A DNA stretch of 64,000 bases, from the NCBI RefSeq assembly GCF_050753385.1, contig NZ_JBLZFZ010000004.1:1-64000 (forward strand). The letters run 5' to 3'. Under the pieces are notes generated by a model. The model was given only the letters and a program-made list of their open reading frames with translations, did no database searches and was not told the DNA's origin. Of the stretch, positions 44,404 through 51,534 are shown piece after piece. The position numbers and the translations under genes were made by a program. Within the stretch, counting starts at the first letter, position 1; every line of letters begins with the position of its first letter. The stretch is from Pantanalinema rosaneae (GTDB lineage: Bacteria > Cyanobacteriota > Cyanobacteriia > Leptolyngbyales > Leptolyngbyaceae).

Positions 44404-44910
44404 CTATTCTTCACTATCCGGTGGGCGCATGGCTTCTCGCCCGACCATAAATAAACCGGCGACCCCCAGGCAAACAAACCAGACATATTGATACCAGTAA
44501 TGCTGGACTTGCTCGATCGCACTCAACTGGGGATGCAGGGTATAAAGATAGAGCATTAAAAACATCATGGCTAATGCGCCAAAGCCAATGAAGACTAAAC
44601 CAATCTGAATCCGGAGCGGCTGTAACTCCAGATCGCTGATCTGCTCTAGATCAATCTCTGCCAATTCATTCAACGACTCTTCTGCCACCAGAGACACATC
44701 GCCCAACTGATCCGCGATCGGTTCAGGTAATAAGGGAGTTAGAGTTTCCAGGGTTTTTAACCGCCACGATCGTTCCGTATTCCGTAACACAACCAATGGG
44801 TTGGGCTTCTCTGGCTCTGCCCACTCTGGACGTTGAGGGGACGATCGTCGCTCAGCTTCCGGTTCCAGTTCCATAGGCTTTTGTTCACAATGGATCACAT
44901 TGCCATCCAT
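44404..44910 (-). CDS. Small protein with two membrane segments
   Basis: The 168-residue protein has an acidic, Pro-containing soluble N-terminal half (about 1-95). Two membrane segments follow (IGLVFIGFGALAMMFLMLYLYTL at about 103-125 and YVWFVCLGVAGLFMVG at about 140-158), then a short acidic end. Both ends are probably cytoplasmic. A start at Met13 would also be possible. I do not recognise a family. Confidence 0.65.
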   Translation of the reverse strand: MDGNVIHCEQKPMELEPEAERRSSPQRPEWAEPEKPNPLVVLRNTERSWRLKTLETLTPLLPEPIADQLGDVSLVAEESLNELAEIDLEQISDLELQPLRIQIGLVFIGFGALAMMFLMLYLYTLHPQLSAIEQVQHYWYQYVWFVCLGVAGLFMVGREAMRPPDSEE

Positions 44911-45015
44911 TGTAGAAGCAGAAGGGGCGATCGGGCAGATTTGAGGATGAGGGAGGTCAGGGATCTGAGGAAGACGGCTCAGGAACCATCGTTGCTTGTT
45001 ACCTGTGCCTTGCGG

Positions 45016-45564
45016 CTAGGCTTGTAACTCGTCTAGCTTCGCCAGCACTTCGGTACTGTGAATAGCGGGACGGACATCGGTGAAAATGGCGCGGAGTGTT
45101 CCTTCTGGATCGATGATGAAGCTATGACGCATGGAGACGAAACCGATCCAAGAACCGTATGCCTTACTAACAGAACCATCGGTATCAGCGAGTAACGGAA
45201 ATTTCAGTCCTTCTGAGTCGCAGAATTCAGCGTGGGAATCGACAGAATCGGCGCTAATACCAATCACCTGAGTGTTGCGATCGCCATATTTCGTCAAGTC
45301 TTGCTGAAAGCGCTTGGCTTCCAAGGTGCAGCCAGGAGTAAAGTCTTTGGGATAGAAATAAACCACAACCCACTTGCCCTGGTAGTCCGAGAGGGAAACA
45401 GTGCCATCGCCTGTATTGGTAGGTAGAGTGAAGGCTGGAGCGGGTTGATTCAGAGGCGGGAGTTTACCCCCTAATGCGTGAGCCGCCGGGGTAAAGCTAA
45501 AGCTACCTAACACTGTGAAGACTAGAGCCAAGAGGATATTTAACCAGGAGCGACGGGAAAGCAT
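45016..45564 (-). CDS. PrxQ/Bcp-type peroxiredoxin, exported
   Basis: This thiol peroxidase reduces hydroperoxides. The 182-residue protein has an N-terminal signal (SWLNILLALVFTVLGSFSFTPAAHA), so it is probably lumenal or periplasmic. The peroxidatic Cys is in DFTPGCTLEA. The PrxQ resolving Cys normally five residues later is replaced (GCTLEAKRF). Another Cys in HAEFCDSEG may resolve the sulfenic acid instead. It stands alone. Confidence 0.9.
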   Translation of the reverse strand: MLSRRSWLNILLALVFTVLGSFSFTPAAHALGGKLPPLNQPAPAFTLPTNTGDGTVSLSDYQGKWVVVYFYPKDFTPGCTLEAKRFQQDLTKYGDRNTQVIGISADSVDSHAEFCDSEGLKFPLLADTDGSVSKAYGSWIGFVSMRHSFIIDPEGTLRAIFTDVRPAIHSTEVLAKLDELQA

Positions 45565-45733
45565 AGACCAGAATGTTGAGCGAAACTTAACATAAGTTTA
45601 CAACGATCGTCATCTAGCGACCACCGTCACCGCGAGTGAGGAAGTCCACCCCTAGAACTCTCTCATGGAAGTGTTAGCATGATCCCATGAAACCAACACA
45701 GTCTAAAACGCTGTTGGATAAGGAGTAGACACC

Positions 45734-46417
45734 ATGTTTTACTACCACTGGTCATACCTGCTATTAATTCCAGGTATGTTACTCATGTTCTGGGCACAAA
45801 ACCGGGTTCAGGGAACTTATCGGAAGTACTCTGAGATTCCTTCCACCATGGGAATGACCGGTGCCCAAGTCGCAGCAACCATATTAAAGCGGATGGGTGT
45901 CCATGATGTGGCAGTGGAACCCGTTGCCGGAGAACTTACGGATCACTATGATCCCAGTGCTAAGGCTGTGCGCCTATCTGAAGGCATTTATAATTCCAAT
46001 TCGTTAGCCGCCGCCGCCGTTGCCGCCCATGAATGTGGTCACGTTTTGCAAGATGTTGAAGGCTATAAGCCCATGAACTTGCGGGCAGCATTGGTACCTG
46101 CGGCAAATTTGGGCTCCAATCTGGGACCACTATTGGTCATGGCAGGGCTGATTTTTGGGGCAGTGAATGTATTGATCCCGATCGGAATTGCGATGTTTGC
46201 TGCCGTGATCATCTTCCATCTAGTGACGCTACCGGTGGAATTTGATGCGTCTAGTCGTGCCCTCCAGTTGATTGATCAACTCGGAATTTTGCAAGGGGAA
46301 GAAAACCGAGCGGCTCGCCAAGTGTTGAATGCGGCGGCGCTCACCTACGTTGCCACTGCGTTGTATGCTGTGTTGCAGCTTGCCCAGTACATCCTGCTTA
46401 GCCGAGATCGTAACTAA
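45734..46417 (+). CDS. YugP-type membrane zinc metallopeptidase
   Basis: The 227-residue protein has a zinc-binding HECGH motif in AAHECGHVLQ at about residue 99, preceded by SLAAAAVA. A membrane segment lies at the N-terminus and hydrophobic segments from about 125 to 175, with another at the end (ALYAVLQLAQYILL). The family (YugP, Mpr-like) is widespread, with unknown substrates. A YDPSAKAVRLSEGIYNSNS stretch precedes the active site, as in other family members. The ribosome-binding site is AAGGAG. Confidence 0.9.
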   Translation: MFYYHWSYLLLIPGMLLMFWAQNRVQGTYRKYSEIPSTMGMTGAQVAATILKRMGVHDVAVEPVAGELTDHYDPSAKAVRLSEGIYNSNSLAAAAVAAHECGHVLQDVEGYKPMNLRAALVPAANLGSNLGPLLVMAGLIFGAVNVLIPIGIAMFAAVIIFHLVTLPVEFDASSRALQLIDQLGILQGEENRAARQVLNAAALTYVATALYAVLQLAQYILLSRDRN

Positions 46418-46470
46418 TTGCAGGATGTCGATGGACGGCATCTTTTACCCGTTGGCTTGATGAATATGTG

Positions 46471-46492
46471 GGGCATCCTTAACCAGATGCCC
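46471..46492. terminator. Possible bidirectional terminator hairpin
   Basis: GGGCATC pairs with GATGCCC across an eight-base loop between two convergent genes. No strong T-tract follows on either side, so termination activity is uncertain. Confidence 0.3.
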
Positions 46493-46501
46493 TGTTGCCG
46501 T

Positions 46502-48097
46502 TTAAAGGTCGCTTGCCTGGTAGGGCTTCAGCAAGGTTTGGCAGAAGTAGACTTGCATCACATCCACGATCGCCCCCCCGCGTTGAATCGGAATTTCAGC
46601 GATCGGTTGAATCGATTGAAAGTAGCTCGGGTAGCGATCGAAACGGCTGGGATAGCGACGTTGGGATGAGAAATAGAGTCCATTCGCACCCACCCAATCG
46701 GCGGAATTTGTCCAGATCACATAACCACGCTGGTCTTGATCAAAGCTGGTAATCGGTTTATCGGTTAAAGGGGCAACTGCCATGCCGACCTGTCCCGCCA
46801 GAAAAATTTCGTCGGTAAATAGAAACGTACTTTGCTCTAAAGCCGCCCGAAAGGGTTCAGACATTGCTAATTCGTGGCGAAGTTGTTGAATATCGAGTAA
46901 TTGGGCAGACCCATCTGCATCCGCCGAAATCATGCCGCCAAACCAGGCGTAGCGGCTCCCTTGCTGGAGGGTACCGAGATTGAGATGTAATAGAGCGATC
47001 GTGATTAAAGTAACAATCACAATGCCTGATCCCCATACCCAACGTTGCACCGAGCGTCGCGATCGGGCTTGCCAATTAGCTGAATACTGTCCCAACAATA
47101 ACGTCGCGCCCCAAAATCCCGGCATTGCCCAGGTGGGTAGGATGGGACGGTAGCCTCCCATGACCGTAAAACCGACCATCAATGGTAAAGAAATCCAGAG
47201 AATCAAGCGTTGTTTCTCTGCTAATAACTCAGTGTTGTGGACGCTCTTAGGTTGTTGGGCGATCGTCCTGCCACTGACCCACCACAACGGCACACCAAAG
47301 GTGGGAAACAGATAAGCAATACCAACCAGAAATGTCACGGCTAAATCCAATACACTGTAGCCGCGATCGGGAACGGCTCGACTGGACTGAAACCGTAGGG
47401 AGATCCAATCATGTTGAACATTCCAAATTACAATCGGAGCGATCGCCAGCAGAAACAGCCCCAACCCTACCAGCATCCAGGGCGACACCAGCGCCGATCG
47501 ATACCGGGAACTGGTGAGACAAAACCCGACGAAGCTCGCTCCTAAGACAACCCCATGATATTTGCCTAAACACGCTAGCCCGACGAACAGCCCGACGATC
47601 GCCAGTCGGTAACTGGGTTGGTAGGATTCCGGCTGACCGAAGAATTCCAATACAGCTACATATAAAGCCGCTGTCCAGAAAAACATTAACGGACTATCGG
47701 GCAAAGTGAGAACACCAAAGCCGACCATGAAGATAGGGATGATACTGGCGATCGCTAAGGTTAAACGTGCGGCGGTGACAGAAAATAGTCGCCGACTGGT
47801 GAGATACAGTAACAACAACGATCCGGTATACAGCAGCAAGCTTCCTAAGCGAATGGTGAAGGCGGAAACATTGCCAGTTAACCAACAACCGAATCCAGTT
47901 GTGAGAGCTACCAATACCGGATGGTCAAAATAGCTCCAGTCTAAATAACGAGTGTATTGATAGTAATACGCTTCATCAAATCCAGGGGGTAACCACACCG
48001 CGATCGCCCCTCTCAGCAACAATCCGGCTGCTAATATGCCTGCTACCCATCGGAATTCGGTCTGAGATAGCCACATCGGATTTTTTGGCGTACTCAT
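46502..48097 (-). CDS. ArnT/PMT-type (GT39) membrane glycosyltransferase
   Basis: The 531-residue protein has an Asp-containing PPGFDEAYYYQYTRYLDWSYFDHP loop after the first membrane helix, the hallmark of lipid-linked-sugar GT-C glycosyltransferases related to ArnT and PMT. About ten or more hydrophobic segments follow. Such enzymes transfer sugars from polyprenyl-phosphate donors on the outer face of the membrane. I chose the ATG at 48097, since the frame extends only to TTG codons upstream; the ribosome-binding site is weak. The acceptor is unknown. Confidence 0.87.
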   Translation of the reverse strand: MSTPKNPMWLSQTEFRWVAGILAAGLLLRGAIAVWLPPGFDEAYYYQYTRYLDWSYFDHPVLVALTTGFGCWLTGNVSAFTIRLGSLLLYTGSLLLLYLTSRRLFSVTAARLTLAIASIIPIFMVGFGVLTLPDSPLMFFWTAALYVAVLEFFGQPESYQPSYRLAIVGLFVGLACLGKYHGVVLGASFVGFCLTSSRYRSALVSPWMLVGLGLFLLAIAPIVIWNVQHDWISLRFQSSRAVPDRGYSVLDLAVTFLVGIAYLFPTFGVPLWWVSGRTIAQQPKSVHNTELLAEKQRLILWISLPLMVGFTVMGGYRPILPTWAMPGFWGATLLLGQYSANWQARSRRSVQRWVWGSGIVIVTLITIALLHLNLGTLQQGSRYAWFGGMISADADGSAQLLDIQQLRHELAMSEPFRAALEQSTFLFTDEIFLAGQVGMAVAPLTDKPITSFDQDQRGYVIWTNSADWVGANGLYFSSQRRYPSRFDRYPSYFQSIQPIAEIPIQRGGAIVDVMQVYFCQTLLKPYQASDL

Positions 48098-48234
48098 AGT
48101 TTGGCAACATCCGTCCCATTCGCTAACCAGATCATGAAGTGATAAATTATCAAGAAATAAAAATAGAAGGGTTGGCAACTTTTAAGTGGTGCAACCATTC
48201 ATCATGACATAGTTGGTTTGAGGAGATTTTAGTC

Positions 48235-48957
48235 ATGAAGTCGAGATTGGCTGGGATGGCATTATTGGCAGGATTGGTAATGATGGGTTTAGGAGGATAT
48301 GCGGCGGCTCAATCCTATCCATCACCGATCGCTCAGGCACAACCTCCCTATAATTGTCGGACGCGGGAAGTCTGGAGTCCGGCAAAGCAAGCCTGGTGCA
48401 AAAAATATGGCAATCCGCAACAACCCGCGATCGATCCTGTGGGACCCGTCGAAAGTCAGAATTGGTACAACTGCTTGACTAAGGAAGTTTGGAGTCCGGA
48501 GAAGCGAGTTTGGTGCGATCGCTTGAGAACGCTCCAGAATACGACCTATCAAATTCCTGATGTCGGTACCGTGAAACTGACCGATGGCAAGTATGAAAAT
48601 TCTGCGCAACAGACAACGGTTACACTGATCAATCAACCAGATCTGATTGCCGTTGGAGATTTAACCGGCGATCGACAACCGGACGCTGTCGTCCTACTGG
48701 CAGTCAATACGGGTGGGTCTGGGGTGTTTATGTATCTAGTACCTGTTCTCCAACAAGGAAATCGGCTTCAGCCTGGATCACCTTTATCCTTGGGAGATCG
48801 GGTGCGAGTGCAGTCCATCGCGATCGATCAAAATCGCGCCAAAGTGGAGATGCTGACTCATGCTGCTAAAGATCCCATGTGCTGTCCGACGCTGAGAACA
48901 ATTCAACTCTTTACCCTCCAGATGCAACCAACCTTAGTGCCACTGCTACGAGGGTAA
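48235..48957 (+). CDS. Secreted protein with duplicated Cys-Trp motif
   Basis: The 240-residue protein has a clear signal peptide (LAGMALLAGLVMMGLGGYAAAQ). Residues about 39-100 carry two copies of a motif with the pattern YNCxTxEVWSPxKxxWC, each with two cysteines, separated by a Pro-rich linker. The C-terminal part (about 110-235; VAVGDLTGDRQPDAVVLLAVN) has a stretch reminiscent of calcium-binding FG-GAP-like repeats and two more cysteines (CCPTL). I do not recognise the family. It probably acts in the periplasm or outside the cell. Confidence 0.75.
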   Translation: MKSRLAGMALLAGLVMMGLGGYAAAQSYPSPIAQAQPPYNCRTREVWSPAKQAWCKKYGNPQQPAIDPVGPVESQNWYNCLTKEVWSPEKRVWCDRLRTLQNTTYQIPDVGTVKLTDGKYENSAQQTTVTLINQPDLIAVGDLTGDRQPDAVVLLAVNTGGSGVFMYLVPVLQQGNRLQPGSPLSLGDRVRVQSIAIDQNRAKVEMLTHAAKDPMCCPTLRTIQLFTLQMQPTLVPLLRG

Positions 48958-48975
48958 TCAGTTAACGCCATTACA

Positions 48976-50256
48976 TTATGGTAGGGCGATCGCCTGTCCC
49001 GTCTCAGGGTCAAATAAATGCAGTTTTTCGGGAGCGATCGCTAACCATAATTGATCGCCCATCTGCACAGCGCGATCGGATTCTACTCGCACCTGTAAGG
49101 GAGTTTGATTAACTTCAGGCATACCATTTAGCCGCGCCGCTAAATAGGTTTCGCTGCCTAATGCCTCGACTAATTCCACCTGCACAGGTAAATTTTTTGG
49201 CGCAGGCGCACCCACACTCAAATGTTCAGGACGAATGCCTAAGGTCAACATTTGACCATCGTACTTTTGCAACACTGGTTCCCAGACTTCCGGCAAGGTG
49301 AAGCGAAACTGGTCATGGGTCAGCAGCAAGGGCGCTCTGAACTGGACGGGTAAGAAGTTCATCGGGGGTGAACCAATAAACTCCGCCACAAACCGATTGG
49401 CGGGACGGTGATATAACTCCAAAGGTGACGCAATTTGCTGAATCTGTCCCGCATTCATCACCGCAATCCGATCGCCCATCGTCATCGCTTCAGTCTGATC
49501 ATGGGTGACATAAATCGTCGTTGTGCCCAATTGCCGTTGTAGCTTGACAATTTGCGATCGGGTTTCTGCCCGTAATTTAGCATCCAGGTTCGACAGTGGC
49601 TCATCCATCAAAAACACCTGGGGATTCCGTGCCATTGCTCGTCCCAAGGCAACCCGTTGTTTCTGCCCCCCGGATAATTGCTTGGGCAATCGTTTCAACA
49701 ACGGTTCAATTTGCAATACCTGTGCGACCGATTTAACTTGCCGATCGATCTCCTGCTCCCTAGGCGATCGATACTGTAACCCTTTCGGTAACTGGCGCGT
49801 CGTTGTCACCAACATATTTTCTGCCCAACCTGGCATGGTCTTCCCAGCCACCACAGCCTCCTCTCGACGCTGCCCTATGACTTCATTTGCTTTCCAGGTT
49901 CGCCGTAACCCAAATGCCAGATTTTCATACACGGTCATGTGCGGATATAGCGCGTAATTCTGGAACACCATCGCAATATCCCGCTCTTTCGGCGGCAAGG
50001 TATTGACTAAACGATCGCCCACCCAAATATTTCCGGCAGTAATTTCCTCTAAACCCGCAATCAACCGCAGCAGGGTACTTTTGCCACAGCCCGAGGGTCC
50101 CACTAGCACCATAAACTCACCATCTTGAATGGTCAGATGGATCGCCCGGAGCACCGCTGCCGATTGGTGAGGAGAAGCATCTCCAGAAGGGGAAGTGCGA
50201 TCGCTCACGCCCTTTTGAAAAGTTTTGTAAACATTTTCCAAAATCACCTGTGCCAC
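48976..50256 (-). CDS. MalK/UgpC-type ABC transporter ATPase with insertion
   Basis: The 426-residue protein has Walker A GPSGCGKST (53-61), Q-loop Gln99, signature LSGGQ (194-198), Walker B VFLMDEP and a C-terminal OB-fold domain with LGIRPEHLSVG, as in sugar importer ATPases. It is about 50 residues longer than usual. An insertion at about 120-168 lies between the helical-domain start (FGLRR) and the signature and contains several Arg/Glu-rich stretches. A smaller insertion (about 16-34) follows the first strand. No permease or binding protein is adjacent, so the ATPase may serve several importers. Confidence 0.9.
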   Translation of the reverse strand: MAQVILENVYKTFQKGVSDRTSPSGDASPHQSAAVLRAIHLTIQDGEFMVLVGPSGCGKSTLLRLIAGLEEITAGNIWVGDRLVNTLPPKERDIAMVFQNYALYPHMTVYENLAFGLRRTWKANEVIGQRREEAVVAGKTMPGWAENMLVTTTRQLPKGLQYRSPREQEIDRQVKSVAQVLQIEPLLKRLPKQLSGGQKQRVALGRAMARNPQVFLMDEPLSNLDAKLRAETRSQIVKLQRQLGTTTIYVTHDQTEAMTMGDRIAVMNAGQIQQIASPLELYHRPANRFVAEFIGSPPMNFLPVQFRAPLLLTHDQFRFTLPEVWEPVLQKYDGQMLTLGIRPEHLSVGAPAPKNLPVQVELVEALGSETYLAARLNGMPEVNQTPLQVRVESDRAVQMGDQLWLAIAPEKLHLFDPETGQAIALP

Positions 50257-50418
50257 GGCAGTTATTATTCTCCAGCAAAAAATCAGGAAAAGACTGATGT
50301 TGAACTAATTCGAGCAACAATAGTATATTTGTACGTTCCTGGCAAATGGTCTTACCCTGGAACGGCTCTGGTTTTTCACCTTGTCTGCTCTACCCTTAGC
50401 AATTTACTACTTTAGCGT

Positions 50419-50583
50419 ATGGTAATCGGAACACTGGTTGTCTTTGGCTTACTCGTTGTGATCTTCAATGAATTTTTTGGCGAGAAGCCCAGCAAAACCC
50501 CAGAACAAGAACTGGGTGAAGCCCTCACCAAGTATCTCTCTGCCGGAGTCAAGATCCGTAAAGAAGCGGATGAGAAGAAATAG
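50419..50583 (+). CDS. 54-residue single-pass membrane protein
   Basis: ATG 50419 to TAG 50581-50583 encodes a small protein with one N-terminal membrane segment (VIGTLVVFGLLVVIF) and a charged tail of about 35 residues that begins FGEKPSKTPEQELGEAL. The length, polarity and coding-like base use support it. No clear ribosome-binding site is visible (AGCGT just before). It is likely one of the many cyanobacterial small membrane proteins. Its function is unknown. Confidence 0.6.
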   Translation: MVIGTLVVFGLLVVIFNEFFGEKPSKTPEQELGEALTKYLSAGVKIRKEADEKK

Positions 50584-50697
50584 GCGATCGGTTGCCCCCT
50601 TCCCTAAAACCTATACTTTCGGTTTCTCATTGTCCTTAACGTACTTGACAGTACCAAATAACATATACCAGACAAGCAATAGCTATGCTGGATATAC

Positions 50698-50889
50698 ATG
50701 GAACCAATGAACCAGCGAGTTCAGGGACTTTATCGACTCTGTTATCGGTTAACTAACATCATCTATCCCGGTTGGCAGTACAGAAACATTGAACTCGTCC
50801 AAATAGATGAACGGACTGGCAATCTGTACGTGTTGGCTGGAGAAAACTTAGACTTTGAAATTAAGCCAACTGGAGGTTATGAACCATGA
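50698..50889 (+). CDS. DUF6888-like small protein (first gene of a pair)
   Basis: The 63-residue protein reads MEPMNQRVQGLYRLCYRLTN...VQIDERTGNLYVLAGENLDFEI, matching the pattern I remember for DUF6888. It has no membrane segment. Its stop codon overlaps the start of the next gene (ATGA), so translation is coupled. DUF6888 and DUF6887 genes commonly occur side by side in cyanobacteria, often in many copies. The function is unknown. Confidence 0.68.
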   Translation: MEPMNQRVQGLYRLCYRLTNIIYPGWQYRNIELVQIDERTGNLYVLAGENLDFEIKPTGGYEP

Positions 50890-51095
50890 CCACAGCCAAC
50901 TATGATGCCATGAGTTTAGATGAACTGCGGCAATTTGTCCTTACTCATCGCAACAATGCTGAGGCGTTTCATGCTTATATCGATCGTTCAAAACGGGCTG
51001 GACGCATGATTAGTATTGATCTAAAAGATGCTGATTGGGAAGAAACCTTAGCAATACAAATTCAACAAGCGACCAGCAAAACCGAATTGCCTTAG
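50886..51095 (+). CDS. DUF6887-like small protein (second gene of a pair)
   Basis: The 69-residue protein reads TTANYDAMSLDELRQFVLTHRNNAEAFHAYIDRSK, a helical pattern of the DUF6887 kind with alternating leucines and acidic residues. It starts inside the stop codon of the DUF6888-like gene. Toxin-antitoxin pairs have this size and coupling, but no known toxin motif is visible, so this remains a hypothesis. Confidence 0.68.
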   Translation: MTTANYDAMSLDELRQFVLTHRNNAEAFHAYIDRSKRAGRMISIDLKDADWEETLAIQIQQATSKTELP

Positions 51096-51177
51096 CGATC
51101 GCCTCAATCAATGTCTGAGCTTTTCGAAAAATAGCTCAACCTCAGTACCACACTCGCAAAGCTCCATAAAAATTACT

Positions 51178-51420
51178 ATGCAAATACCAGAAAACCCCAA
51201 TAATAACGACATTCGTGAAGCCTTAATTCAGTTACGAGAAGAGCTAGGGCAGAAAGTCGATCGTCTGGACTATAAGTTTGATGCTTACCAAAAAGGAACT
51301 GACGGCATGGTAAGAATGGCAACCACCATTATCATCGCCACAGCTTCCGTTGTTGTCCTTTCTAGCCTTAACCCTGCCATCACTGCCCTAGTCACGGCTC
51401 TATCTGCTTATGGACAATGA
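51178..51420 (+). CDS. Small coiled-coil and membrane-anchor protein
   Basis: The 80-residue protein has an N-terminal amphipathic, coiled-coil-like half (REALIQLREELGQKVDRLDYK) and a hydrophobic C-terminal half (MATTIIIATASVVVLSS, PAITALVTALSAYG). It is probably anchored by its C-terminus. It lies 80 bases after the DUF6887-like gene. I recognise no family. Confidence 0.55.
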   Translation: MQIPENPNNNDIREALIQLREELGQKVDRLDYKFDAYQKGTDGMVRMATTIIIATASVVVLSSLNPAITALVTALSAYGQ

Positions 51421-51470
51421 AGAGACTATCCAGAGAACTGAAACTGAATTAAAAGATATTGATACATATT

Positions 51471-51504
51471 AAAAATCCCCCACCGCTATGGCAGGGGATT
51501 TTTT
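51471..51504 (-). terminator. Bidirectional intrinsic terminator behind psaB
   Basis: AAAAATCCCC pairs with GGGGATTTTT across a 13-base loop, with T-runs on both sides. It lies 31 bases from the psaB stop and also after the small protein gene on the plus strand. It would end both transcripts. Confidence 0.85.
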
Positions 51505-51534
51505 AATTAGCTACAGCTAGGTTCAGCTAAGTGA

